A DNA stretch of 64,000 bases, taken from positions 7,080,501-7,144,500 of the forward strand of contig CP114492.1 in the NCBI GenBank assembly GCA_027186245.1, read 5' to 3'. Positions 32,615-44,171 of the stretch are shown one piece after another. Both the position numbers and the translations under genes were made by a program. How positions within the stretch are numbered: position 1 is the stretch's first letter; every line of letters starts with the position of its first letter. The stretch comes from Coriaria nepalensis (lineage: Eukaryota > Streptophyta > Magnoliopsida > Cucurbitales > Coriariaceae). The notes below the pieces were generated by a model. It worked only from the letters and a program-made list of their open reading frames with translations. It did no database searches and was not told the origin of the DNA.

Positions 32615-33820
32615 TGTAAGTCTCTGCCTATAAAAACCATCATCCATTTTCCACAACCACAACAAAATATATTCAATCAATTAGAATGTATATATAGGCA
32701 GTAGATGAAGTGCAGCAGATGCACGCCCTCTTAGTCCATCTAAGAGTAAGGTAGTCCTAATTTTACAGCAACAGTGTCTAAAAATTGATAATAAGTTTCA
32801 TTCAAATTATAGAAATCAAATGAAAAAGGTTTTTATACCGTTTGTTAATCTCCAAATTTTTTTTCTAACTCGATAGAATACATGAAAGCATTGATCTTTA
32901 TCACTTTGATGACTTATCCATAACTCATAGATGAATTCACTTGCACCCGCGTTTGACTTCTTGATACTCTCAACAGCAAGAAAATTGTCATTCGCAAGCA
33001 AAATACAAGAATTCATATGAAACTTATTTAACTTTATAACATCACCGATGAAGCCATTCAAATAGAAAAGATGGTGGTTGAGTGAGTGAGTGAGAGAGAG
33101 AGAGAGAGAACGAGTTGTTAGAAAGCCTCAACTTGACAAACTCCAACAACTCCGACAAGAAACCACCAACACCATTTTTTATTGTGGACGTGGAAAGAGG
33201 TGATGATGAGCTCTCCTTCTTCAAGATGTTGAATTTGAAAACAGTCTTGTTCATCTCGGTACTAGAGAATTTCTTCAACAATGATTATCGAAGAGTTTGA
33301 AGTTGTCATCCTAGAATCACAATCTTCCTCCATTATTATATGGTTTTGATCTTCCTCTTCTTCTTCTTCCTCTTTCTTTTTTTTTTTTTAAGTTATCATT
33401 AAGGGTAGGATGGTCATTCAATATATCTATTTTTTAAAAAAATTAAATAAGAAGGCTAGTCTTACAATCAAAACTTTCATGGGCCTAATCTTGCAATCCT
33501 ACTTCATATTTTGGCCACATTGACAAATTATTCCTAAAATATATGTTTGATCGGATGACAAGTAGACTCAATTGGAAGAATAAATAAAATAACAAGAACA
33601 ATAAATATTGGGAAGTATAGAGAACAATCTTATCCATCTTTTCTTCTTATCAACTTCATTTTATATATTACTCTATTTATAGGCTAAAGGTTGGAATACC
33701 AAAAATCATGAGTTAATTACAACAATAATCAATATAATAAAGTGAAAAATAAAGATAGAAGAAGAATAGTTGAAAATTGAAGAGATTGAGGAGATCAATG
33801 CCAAAAGACATATACTTATA
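32615..33820 (+). other. Non-coding spacer
   Basis: No gene supported. It holds a (GAGT)n/(GA)n microsatellite at 33079-33109 and a pyrimidine-rich run near 33350-33390. The minus-strand frames 32816-33061 and 33042-33281 could not be matched to any family I know. Confidence 0.4.
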
Positions 33821-33854
33821 ATTATTCATAATACTCTACATGGGATGTCCATAG

Positions 33855-34035
33855 TATGAGAAGTTGCTTCATTAAAACCTTTACCTAAAAAATCTACTAG
33901 GAAAAAATCATAGTAAAGGAAAAAATAGTAGATTATTTAGTAAGATACGCATTAAGAACTGCCTCATTAAAAACCTTACCATGAAAATCAAGTAGGATAA
34001 AACCCTTGGTTGAAAGAAAAAGAATACAATGCGTA
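33855..34035 (+). repeat. Imperfect tandem duplication, units about 97 bp
   Basis: Two units (from about 33858 and 33955) share the order G(C/T)(T/C)TCATTAAAA, CCTTACC, AAAATC(A/T)A(C/G)TAGGA and AAAGAAAAA/AAAGGAAAA. The wording recalls a recurrent non-coding retroelement sequence in plants, but this is recollection only, and 34040-34920 then carries more repeat-like AT-rich sequence without coding frames. Confidence 0.5.
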
Positions 34036-34919
34036 TTTACTTCCCCTTATAGAAACATCAATTTATGTTTTTAAACTATCACGTTTGTGCTAATTTGCTA
34101 AATATCAATATCACATATTTATCAATATCATGTATGAAGAAGATCAACTTTAGTAAGATATACTTTGTTCAATCTCCTATGATGTATCCCTCCTTTCAAT
34201 TGAGCTATGCATGTGATATTATCTTTATACAATATTATTGGATCTTCTTTCTTGAACGATAAGTCACATGTCTCTCGAATATATTAAAAATTGATCTTAG
34301 CCAAATATATTATCAACCGGCTTCATGAATTACTAGTATTTTCATATGGCTTGAGAATGTGGTAACTATAGTTTGTTTCCTTAGAGTATCATGATATAGA
34401 ATCCCACAATTAATAGATAAATAACTTGTTTGATTTCAAGTTTTATGCGGATCGCATAACCAACTAGCTCTACATTAGAATTATTTGATTAAAACAAACT
34501 CATATCAATTATACATCAAAGATAATGAAAAATTTATTTAATTCCATTAAAGATCTTCGTGTTGGAGTATAACTCAATTTGATAGTGAATACATTATTGT
34601 ACATCTTATGGTACTTCAAGACTAAGTATATGATTATTTGTTATCTTCTCAATATAGGAAAAGTATATTTTTCAAATCAAGTAATTGAATAACCAATTAT
34701 GTCCTCGATGGATATATTTTATCTATATAAAATCTTTTATGATCTTTTTCATATAAGTTGATTGATTAATATGGATTCCATGGCTATACACTTGATCTCT
34801 TAGCAGAGACAAAACTTTTATTTTTTTCAAGATCTTTTATATTAAAGTCTTTATTTAAGAAATCTATTAACTTGAAAATTTTTCGGGACTTTCAATAATG
34901 TCCAAGTCATCATTTTATA

Positions 34920-36170
34920 ATGAAGGTCCGATTTTTTTTTTCTAGGTTATTTTCCAGATTTCCAAATTTCCAAATTTCTTTTTTTTTTAATTATATTCGG
35001 CTCTTCACGAGGAAAAACCAGATTGATTGGATTTTATTATTTGTGAATGATTTAATTGATCTGATCGGTTTCCTGATAAATAATCAAGTTTATTCAATTT
35101 GTATAACTCACAAAAAAATCTAATCATTTTGATTAGTTTCTCACAAAAACAAAAAAAAGACATTGTTTTGATCGGTTTTTTTTTCTACGAAATTGATTTA
35201 GGTTTTGATTTGTTTTTTTTTAAAAAATAAAAAATGAAAATTTTGATTACAAAATAAAATATTTAATAGGAGAGAAAAATAAAAATAATTAATATTAAAA
35301 ATAGAAGAATAATAAAGAATTAATTAAATGAACTACAAAATTTAATTTAATTTATATCGAGATAAACAAATTATAAAAAATTTATATAGGGATAAATTTA
35401 TACAAATCTAAGTATATAAAAACTGAAAAAAAGTAAATTTATCATTCTTAAAAGACTGCAGTAAAACTTGTAGTTGAAATTAATTAATTTAATGAAGATC
35501 TTCAAAATCCTCATTAAATCCGTCGGGTAACTTTAACAGAGTTTTTCCCTTTTTCTTTATAATGTAAAAGCTGGATCAATGAAGTGACATATGGAATCGG
35601 TAATATATTAGGCCAATGACTATGCAGCATACACGTAGTCATTTAATTAGATTCGCCACAAATCATTTTCACATCATTGTCAATTTCCCTCTCTCGTCAT
35701 AAGTCGGGACAAAATATCGGTAGTCGAATGGAAGAAAAGTTGTATAGGCGATTATTTGGTGTCCATATAGTGCTGGATGAGTGACATGCAACTATTATTG
35801 GCCTTGTGCAAAAGACATTACACCGATCGGATTGACCCACATCAGTATTTTTAAGAAAAATATTTTTTTAAATTATTACAGAGGATATGGTATTATTTTT
35901 ATAATTTATTTGCCCATCAAATATCGGTTGTTCGAGTTTAAGGAAGTTTAGAGTTCATACACTATTAATAATTAAAATTATAAATAGACTGTAAAAAGTA
36001 TTATTTGACAAAAAAGATCTTGTATTAATCGAAAAGTTTCAATGTACAAAATGATTTCTAATGAAAAAAACTCTCACGGCCACGGTAGGCGAAAAACCAA
36101 TCATCAACCTACAATACAAGATCTAAAAATGAAAAATAAAAACAATCACAAATATACAATTATAAATCGA
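34920..36170 (+). other. AT-rich spacer
   Basis: No coding exon recognised on either strand; T-runs near 34931, 34980 and 35210. Confidence 0.45.
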
Positions 36171-36178
36171 ATTCTTTA

Positions 36179-37190
36179 AATTTCAGAACTATCTCTTACT
36201 CTTACTTCATCCTGACTAGAACTAGAATTTTCGTATTTGAGGTATAAAAAATCAAAAGCTTCAACTAAGTCCTCACTTTCCATGTGACGTTGATCTCTTT
36301 TAAGGACGTATTCCCAATCTTGTAGGCACAATAATAATTCTACCATCTCTAGTGTTAATGATGTTCTTTGATCAGTTATAATTAGCCCACATATGTTAAA
36401 AATTGTTTTTGAAGAAACTATTGAAACTTGAATAGTTATGATATCGTGTGTCAATCGGGCTAATATTAGAACTTAAACAAGTTTAACTTCAACCATTCCA
36501 AAATATTAAAGTTCTCATCTTTATCTCAATCACCTCCAAGATATTTTAAAAGCTCGCTATATTATGTATTACTATACCTACAGGTTGTGCTTGAAGGCGT
36601 CGCCAATTTAAAAGCTGGACAATCTTACCTAGAACTTGAACTTGAGGAACTTTTCCTTTTTAAGAGTACTTCACATAACAATATATCATCTGTTTATTTT
36701 TTCTTTCGTCATTGAGGCTGTAAGTCGATGTACTTGATTTCATAAACACTAAAAACTTAATACAACTTATCAGAAACATTAGTAATTTGAGTAATATAAT
36801 TAAAATTTAAATTATCACCAGTAAAAGTAAGAATTGTTTTATAACCTTCAATTTTAATCCTAGGATCTAAATGACTCCAAAAGAATACAAGAACGAAATA
36901 TCATATCAAATTTTTTAAAAAATTTCTTTTATTTTAATTACAATAAATCTAAAAAGAACATCATCAACATACTGTCCAAAAATCGAAGCCATATTAAGAA
37001 GTTCTAGAAGAACCAACGGCGAAATATGATAATAAATACCAGAAAGAAGTACAGTAAAGTTACAAAAAACTTCTAAAAATTCAATAAATCTTATAATAGT
37101 ATCCCAATCATTATCAAATAATATAATTTTATATTTTTTTTAATGATAAAATAAATTAATCTCATTATTATAAGGTAAGACATGTTTAAA
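36179..37190 (-). pseudogene. hAT transposase relic, C-terminal half
   Basis: On the minus strand, fragments in order read DNDWDTIIRFIEF, then a stretch like HLDPRIKIEGYKTILTF, then ELLKYLGGD..NFNILEWLKLN, then LTHDIITIQVSIVSSKTIF..TSLTLEMVELLLCLQDWE. The last is the hAT C-terminal dimerisation domain (family form ..ARDVLAIPVSTVASESAFS..RSSLTP..VEALICxQDW). Multiple frameshifts and stops separate the pieces, and the last part alone keeps 92 open codons. Terminal repeats were not found. An altered SESAFS motif (SSKTIF) also speaks for a dead copy. Confidence 0.82.
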
Positions 37191-38230
37191 CATAATATAA
37201 GTAGAATTACATTTAATCTCATTATAATTGTTTATGTTACTGTACACTCCAACATCCTTTTTGTTCTATGTAATAAGTAATCCTATACGATGTAATAATA
37301 TTTGAAAAATAGAGAAGAAGAAGAGGAATTTAATATTTTTACTTTTATGTTAGGTTCTTCGTTTGCTATATATATATATTATTTGGAACTTAGACTAAAA
37401 TTTAAATTGGTTTTAGTACTAGTCACATTCATTAATATCGGACCGGTATCGATATCTTATTCGATATCAAAATTCAGTATTAGTAACTCCCATCGGGATC
37501 AAGAATTTTTTTAAATCCTACTTTTATGTTTCTTCTCTTTTTCTATTAATATAATCTTATATCTTTTTATTTATTTTTTATTTTTAAGTGTGGTCATCAT
37601 GATGATCTAGATCATACGCTAACCACACTTATTCGAGGAAAAATTCGGTTCAATTCTTATTTGGGGCAATTTCGTATAATAATATGATTTAACATTTAAG
37701 ATTTTACCACGTCAATAAAAAAAATAAATCATATAGTTATAAATTATTCAATTTTTTTAAAACACCACATCAATATTAAATAGTATAAAATCGTATTTTA
37801 TTTTATTTTATTTTATTGGGCTCACGTGACAAGATCATTAGCGTAAATTGTCAAGCAAGAATTGCATCAAATACTTACTCCACTTCGAGTTATGATTAGA
37901 AGAAAGTGATTCTAAAACAACTCTTCAAATTATCAATAGCAATTGAGCATTCTGAAAAAGAAAAATTCATTAAGGAAACTGCAGTCAAGCATCAACTACT
38001 TTTTCTAGTCTTGATGTTATTTGTTAGTCTCCATAATATTGTATCTTAGTTTTTAAGTCGGTTCTTACTTTCTTATAATTCATTTTATTATCTCGATTAA
38101 TCTTCCGAGCCCAAAAAGCAGGCAAAGTAACCTAAGCAACAGCCCAAATAAACGAAGTAGGCCACTCCCCAAACAGCCCCATGGGCCGTGTTTCAGCCTC
38201 CAGCTAAAACCCAAAAGGCCCAAATTTCTT
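37191..38230 (+). other. Spacer between hAT relic and TXNL4B-type gene
   Basis: AT-rich, no exon recognised. It includes short palindromic ATCGATATC and TTCGATATC motifs near 37448-37470 and an A/T-rich tract near 37795-37815. Confidence 0.4.
38182..38223 (+). promoter_or_regulatory. Site II (TCP-type) promoter elements
   Basis: TGGGCC at 38182-38187 and GGCCCA at 38218-38223, just before a pyrimidine-rich transcript-start-like region (38225-38300). Such pairs are common in promoters of plant housekeeping genes, fitting the splicing-factor gene that follows. The leader appears long, with probable 5' UTR introns, since the ATG is about 830 bp away. Confidence 0.55.
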
Positions 38231-39056
38231 TACTTGTCATCTCTTCTATCTAAATTTCTCTCCTTTCCTTCTTCTGGAATCACGGTCTCACGTTCTCTTT
38301 TTCTCTGCACAGATTCTTCAGGCTTCTCCATAGTGCAGATATTTCCAGACGAATCCTGGCTTCTCCGGTTTGAAGGCTGTTTAATTTTCTTCATCGATTA
38401 AGGTTATGATTCTGCTGCGCCTAAATTTCTTTTTATTTTCTAGATATGAGGGATCTAATTTCGTCATTCTTGCCTTTTATCAGATGGAACTGATCCATGA
38501 AAAAACACTACTTGCAAGACAAATTGATCGACCATCATAATCCATACGAGTGTTAACTCTTACAATTTGATTAGAACATTGGTTCTGAACTGGTAAAAGA
38601 TATTGATATCCCTCTCTAAACATCAAATAAGGCACTTAAGCCTGATGATTTTTAAGGTTCAGAGCTTGTTAGTTAATAGTTTAGGTAGAATTATTCCTGT
38701 TTTCTTGGCTCCTTACTCAGTACTTTCCATTTCTGAAAAGATTTTCTGGTGAAGGCTTTGGTTTATGTAGTAAAGACACTGATTCTTCAGAATTTTCAAC
38801 TTATGGGTGTTGATTTTCCACTTTACGAACATTATAGGGAACTGGTTGATATATTTGAATGTATGAACCCACAAGCGTGTGATTCTCCAATTTATCGACT
38901 ATGCGACTAATTATGACACCAATGTGGTTTGTTTAAATTGATTCTACAATTTTTTGCATCGGCAACATATTTTATCCTATTTTACAGAGGATAGAGGAAG
39001 GGCCCCATTAGGGTCTGTACCAAATACTCGAGGATTAAATCACAGGTGAGAGAAAG

Positions 39057-40000
39057 ATGAGTTACCTATTAACAACACTTGCTAAGAAGTGCGAGGTGGA
39101 CTCAATCATAAGAGATACAATAGATAAAGTCCTTGTTCTCCGTTTTGGCCGAGCTTCTGACTCAGACTGTCTCCTCCTTGACGATGTTGTATGACCCCAT
39201 CATCTTTACCAGTTATCTTTTTCCTTTTCTTTTTTTTATGGTTTTGTTTTTTCACTTTTTAACTTGTCACATAACAAATTTATTTGGCGGTCTTATTAGC
39301 TGGAAAAATCGGCACGTGAAGTATCAAAGTTTGCAAAAATAATGTTGGTGGATATGGATTCGGAAGATGTTCAAGTGTATGTCAAATATTTTGACATTTC
39401 TTTGATACCGTCAACTGTTTTCTTCTTCAATGCTCACCATATGAAGATGGATTCGGGGTATGTTAGCTTAAATATGTTTACTTATATTTTTAATTAGTAA
39501 ATCATCCAATTCCTTTTTTTATTTGTTCTATTTCAGTTACTGGCATATATAAGATCCCAAAGGTATTCCCAAACTCACTAATCAGCATACTCATAATAAC
39601 AAAGAGGAGTTAACTTGGCTCGATTGGACAATTTTAAACAATTTTGAACAATTTTGTTGATATTATGTGCTCATTTGTAGGACTGCAGATCACACGAAAT
39701 GGATCGGTGCATTTCTCCAAAAGCAGGACTTCATTGATGTTGTGGAGGTAAAGAACCAGACAAGCGTTTTTCTACTTGATTTCATGCTTGATAATGAAGA
39801 TTTGTTCTATGTAGCAATTATGCTTGAGTTGACATAGAGGTATTAGAAATTCACTTTTCGTTGTACCTTTCTTTCTTTTTAATTCTTTATTTTTTTTGCA
39901 GGCAATATATAGAGGGGCGATGAAAGGAAAGCTGATCGTTACTTGCCCGTTGCCCCCTGAGCGAATACCAAAATACCAGTTGTTATACAGAGATGTGTGA
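39057..40000 (+). CDS. Dim1-like thioredoxin-fold protein, TXNL4B type (pre-mRNA splicing)
   Basis: Four exons, 39057-39188, 39300-39457, 39681-39747 and 39902-40000, give 151 residues, the normal size for Dim1 proteins. The sequence starts MSYLLTTLAKKCEVD and carries RFGRASDSDC (C38) where TXNL4A-type Dim1 has a RFGHDWDPTC block, which places it in the TXNL4B branch. Strong blocks follow: VDMDSEDVQVYVKYFDIS, IPSTVFFFNAHHMKMDSGT (shared by the whole family), DFIDVVEAIYRGAMKGK and a C-terminal IPKYQLLYRDV. Dim1 proteins sit in the U5 or tri-snRNP and act in the nucleus in spliceosome assembly; TXNL4B is a less studied relative. The second junction completes a Gly codon across the intron. No damage is seen. 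Confidence 0.93.
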
Positions 40001-42052
40001 TTGTAAACTAGTACTAGTGTTTAAGTTTCCTGGTTATATATCATTGTAAAACTAGTAATCAGAATTATAGCATTGATACAATTAGATATGACTGCAAATG
40101 ATCCAGCTAGAAGCTTCTTTTGAGCAGTAAACTAAAGGTTTCGGACAGGATTAGGTAGGGATGTAGTTTGGAAAACTTGAGAGCAAAATGGAAGCCTATC
40201 GCTTTAATGAAGTATAGTGTATAACAACTTGGCCATTTGTAATGCGTTTGGCCATTTGAAATGCGTTGATTAAGTATTTTAGTAATATCTAAAGAAATGT
40301 GGAAGATTTCATCATTATCTCTCAAACGCTCTTCATATCTTAAAGTCTTGAACTTTATTTTAATTTATGTTTTTCATTTTCCTTTTGAAAAGAAATCTCA
40401 TCTTGTCTCAAATGACCAAATAGCTAGGAGGCTTCGCACTGAATTTCAAAGAATGCAATGAACTTGCACCAGAAGGTCTCATCCTATGGTCAAAAAAGAC
40501 AAACCAATATAAACAATTATATAACCCTGGCCATCAGTAACACACATGATTCAAAACATGTGGGGATAAAAGATACATTTAATTATGCTAAACCTGCGTT
40601 CAACTTTTAGTTGCAGACCGGCCAATAGCATCTTAGTACACTGATTTCACCGATTTGTGTAAAAAAAAAAACCTAGGTAATGTATGATGCAGCCTACTTA
40701 ACACAGATCAGAGCAAATCAAAATTAATAAAGCTAAACCTTCTTAATTCTCAACAGCAACAGGAACAGCATGATGATGGATATGCATGTGGATATATATT
40801 ATATTCTTCTAGAAATAATGATGTAGATAAGAGTTGAAGAAACGTGGTCTACCAAAATTTGAAAATGTATTTTCAACCCAAACAACTCAATTGCGCCACC
40901 ATCATCCGCCTACCTTATTTTTGTCCTAAAGTCATCTCCTTTGTTCGGTGAGAAAAACTATATAAAAGAAGGGTACGTGCAAGAAAATTAGATAAATATG
41001 AAATAAATTGATAATTATTTATATTATTATGTACTGACTTATTATATAATTAGTAATTATTAATTTATTATATTATATTTATAATTTATCTAATTTTAGT
41101 TTATATAATATTTTTTTATATAAAAACAACTAACTTGGGAATTAAGGACACCCATCATAGATGCTCTCTTTCATAGTTTTTTTTTTTTTGACATAAAAAT
41201 TTTGGAGTATAAACAAATGAAGGACAAGTAGGGATAAAGTCAAAAAAAAAAGTTAGGGGAAAATAAAATACATAAAACAAAAATTATGGACAAAAATAAA
41301 TTTTTATTTAAAATGTTAGGAATTTATATATAAAATTTTAATAATTTTAATAATTTTAATAATTTTAAGTTGAAATTCTAATTTTTGAAAAGTTGAAAGT
41401 AGATAATATTATATTTTACTCCATCCCTAATTACAAAGGAAATGGCTTATATTTTAGTTAAATTTCATGCGGATTATATATGGGATGCCTTGTAAATGTC
41501 AAGTTATCATTTCATATTAACGTGAAGTCATAAAAGTTAAAAAAAAAAAAAAGATGAAGAAAAAAAGAGATTGAGATAGTACAAAATTAAATTATGAAGG
41601 TGTAAAATGAATTAAATCAAAGTTAATGGGGACCAAAACGATACAAAATAATATGAAGATGGGATCGAAACTTCCGTATTGGATGGCTAACTAGCCTACT
41701 ATAGTCAATCTATTATGTCATCAGGAACAACTGGCTTTCCAAACAACATGTCTGATCTGATGTCTGCATATGATTATGATATTACAACAATTTGTTGGCT
41801 AAGAAACAGTTATTACCAGAAAATTAATATACGTTTGATTAATTTAGGGATAAGTTTCTTCGGTTATGATCCACATGCCTAATACTATTTCACGCACGTG
41901 CCTAACACGACTATCAATGCACTTGAAGTCTATTTTATTTCATGTACAGCTCAGCTACTCACTCAATTTTTCTCAAATATTTTATTTCAAATCCAATGGG
42001 CACCACTGGTCAATAAAAACCAACCATTCTCCTCATCCTCCTCAAGCCCCTC

Positions 42053-42055
<3 letters not shown>
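40001..42055 (+). other. AT-rich spacer
   Basis: No gene recognised. It contains AATTTT-type short tandem runs near 41338-41368 and several A-runs (40660, 41245, 41540). The last few hundred bases are the promoter of the bZIP gene. Confidence 0.45.

Positions 42056-42084
<29 letters not shown>
42056..42084 (+). repeat. (CT)n microsatellite in bZIP leader/promoter
   Basis: About 14 CT units roughly 165 bp before the first uORF. Pyrimidine tracts of this kind are common in plant 5' leaders and core promoters. Confidence 0.85.
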
Positions 42085-42087
<3 letters not shown>

Positions 42088-42220
42088 CTTCCATTTCTTC
42101 TCTAATTTCTGTCACTTAGATCTACGATACAGTTTTTTCCACCTCTTTGTGCTTCATTAAAACCTCCCCCCTTAATTCTCAAACATCTAAAAAAGACCCC
42201 ACATATTTGCAAATCGTCTA

Positions 42221-42261
42221 ATGTTTAGTCCTTGATGTTCGAGTCTCAATGTCTCCTGTAG
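42221..42261 (+). promoter_or_regulatory. Two short uORFs before the sucrose-control uORF
   Basis: ATG at 42221 opens a four-codon frame ending at 42235. A second ATG at 42235 overlaps its stop (ATGA) and runs eight codons to 42261, overlapping the start of the conserved uORF at 42249 in another frame. A run of small uORFs ahead of the conserved one is also known in S1 bZIP leaders. Confidence 0.6.
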
Positions 42262-42374
42262 TAAGTGAAATCCTTCTTTCTGGTTTTATGATAAACTCCA
42301 CTCTCAGGCGCCGAACCCACCTTGTCCAATCGTTCTCCGTTGTCTTCCTCTACTGGTTCTACAACGTTTCATAA
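42249..42374 (+). CDS. Sucrose-control peptide uORF of S1 bZIP mRNA
   Basis: 41 codons, beginning MSPVVSEILLSGF and ending with the conserved SFSVVFLYWFYNVS. This is the SC-peptide of group S1 bZIP genes (bZIP11 class). In the known system high sucrose makes the nascent peptide stall the ribosome, cutting translation of the main frame. The C-terminal FLYWFY..S core needed for stalling is present. It lies in the 5' leader 102 nt before the bZIP start codon. It is too short for most gene finders and easily missed. Confidence 0.95.
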   Translation: MSPVVSEILLSGFMINSTLRRRTHLVQSFSVVFLYWFYNVS

Positions 42375-42476
42375 ACTTTCATTTTCACTGCCATAAATAA
42401 AATTATTTGCACCTAGTCCACACTGTTCTTTTTTTTTTTTTTCCCGTTTTGTTTAATTTCGATTTTCTGTTCAAGC

Positions 42477-42905
42477 ATGGTTTCGTCTGGTACTGGAACT
42501 TACTCATCAGGCAATAACTCATTTGGGTCTGAATTAGAGGATCAAAGGAAGAGGAAAAGGATGCAGTCGAATCGCGAGTCGGCACGACGGTCCCGGATGA
42601 GAAAACAGCAGCACCTGGAAGATCTGACGGTCCAGATAGATCACCTCAATAGAGAGAATAACGAGATTTTGTTACGTGCGAACAAGACGACGCAGCTTTA
42701 CATGAATCTCGAAGCAGAGAACTCGATTCTGAGGGCACAAACGGCAGAGCTGGGCCATAGATTACAGTCTCTTAATGACATCATAAACTATATAAACTCT
42801 AGCTCTGCTATGAATATGAATTCATGGAGTTCTTCACCAGCAGCCGACAGCTTTATGAATCAACCAATCATAGCCGTTCATGCCTCTGACGTCTTCATGT
42901 GCTGA
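42477..42905 (+). CDS. Group S1 bZIP transcription factor (bZIP11/44/2-like)
   Basis: Intronless, 142 residues, normal for S1 bZIPs. The basic region SNRESARRSRMRKQQHLEDL carries N32-x7-R40-x9-L50, which contacts ACGT-core DNA. Leucine-zipper heptads follow to about residue 95. The C-terminus is Ser-rich and has no known domain. S1 bZIPs work in the nucleus as heterodimers with group C bZIPs and reprogram amino-acid and sugar metabolism under low energy. Translation is very likely repressed by sucrose through the upstream SC-uORF at 42249-42374. The start is the first ATG after the uORF. Which S1 member it is cannot be settled without a tree. Confidence 0.95.
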   Translation: MVSSGTGTYSSGNNSFGSELEDQRKRKRMQSNRESARRSRMRKQQHLEDLTVQIDHLNRENNEILLRANKTTQLYMNLEAENSILRAQTAELGHRLQSLNDIINYINSSSAMNMNSWSSSPAADSFMNQPIIAVHASDVFMC

Positions 42906-44171
42906 TTTAATTAGTGTTTATCTGCATGTGTTTTTTTGATCTAGATTGACGAGTGGTGTAACTAATCAATTAGTATTTTAGAGAGGAAGTGATCTGGAAT
43001 TGGATTGATCATTTTTATATATGTAAAATGATAAGATTCTTCTGTGAAGTTCTCGTAGATGAAGAGAAAAATGAATAATCTTCGACTCTCTAATCTGTAA
43101 CCTTCTAAGAACGACCGACACTTTAAAATGGGTTCGGTATTCATACTGGGAATGTATCTGATATTCATATTTATTCCATTAGTATACTGCATGACGTATA
43201 CAATAAATGAGACTAAATGCTGATTAGAATTAGTCATAGGCCTATCTAAGTAGATTATAAGCTTCACACCGGATAGTCAAATGATATGGCCAGAGGAGAG
43301 GACGTGAGATCTTAAATCTGCACTCTCACTAATATTAGAATCAAATATTTTCAAAGTATTGTTAACTCTCATTAAAGATTCAATAGCTATTATAAATTTA
43401 TTAATATTAAAAAGGAGTATTTACGATACATCAGTTTTCTCCCTATTTGAAGTTGACCATGGCCCACATTAGCCTTCTTCTTTGTTGACTGGACTCGGCC
43501 GTATGTGCAGACGAGATATCAGGTGGGTGCAGATGGCTATATATGGTGGCTTCTGGTTGTGGGACAGGTATACTAACTAATACAGTAGTAAGGGGAAGAA
43601 AAGAAAATGGTGAGTGAATCCTGAGTTAGGCCTGTAATAGAATGAGACAGCAGCTGGGTTTGATATTGGTTAGTTTGTGGATGATCATGGTGTGCATGAA
43701 TGAACAAGCTGATCAGAGTTTATGCTGTAAGTTATTAATAAGTTATTTTCTCTATTTTAGACCTTTTATTTTTGTTATGGGAAACTGCAGCCATTTGATA
43801 AGGTTCCAGAAGGTTTTTAGGGTTTGATTTTAGCGAGTGACGTCATTTACATACAAAATTGTCTCTAAAATAAAAGCAGCATAATATTTCCTACTTTTTC
43901 CCTTTGAAAGAAGATTGACGATAAATGATGAAAGGTAGGAATATGGTTCTTCTTCTTCTTTTAAACGCAAGCGTTTAGCTTCGGTCCAAATGTTTAAATC
44001 CAAATTGAGAAAAAGGGAATTCGAAGTGTCTTTTCCGAGTGTTTCCGAGAAGATTCGAGCCAAATGTTTAAATTCCACTGCGCACAGTCCCAAGTCGGAA
44101 CCCTAGAATGCAGAAGCTTGTAGAAGAAGAAGAAGAGGAACAGCTAGTGAACTCGATCTGTATAGCCCTTG
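42906..44171 (+). other. Spacer between bZIP and glycosyltransferase genes
   Basis: No confident gene. A TATA-like CTATATATGG (43536-43545) precedes an ATG at 43642 that opens a signal-peptide-like frame (MRQQLGLILVSLWMIMVCMN) followed by a GTAAGT donor at 43727. No convincing second exon was found. The last ~120 bases are the leader of the GT4 gene and contain an upstream ATG at 44108. Confidence 0.4.

Noticed and set aside
32816..33281. Two minus-strand frames as a possible gene
   Set aside because: No recognisable domain; one ends in a (GA)n-encoded Ser-Leu run. Not supported.
33855..34920. Retrotransposon call for the whole stretch
   Set aside because: The wording resembles remembered plant repeat sequence, but there is no coding fragment, LTR pair or TSD. 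Only the tandem duplication is reported.
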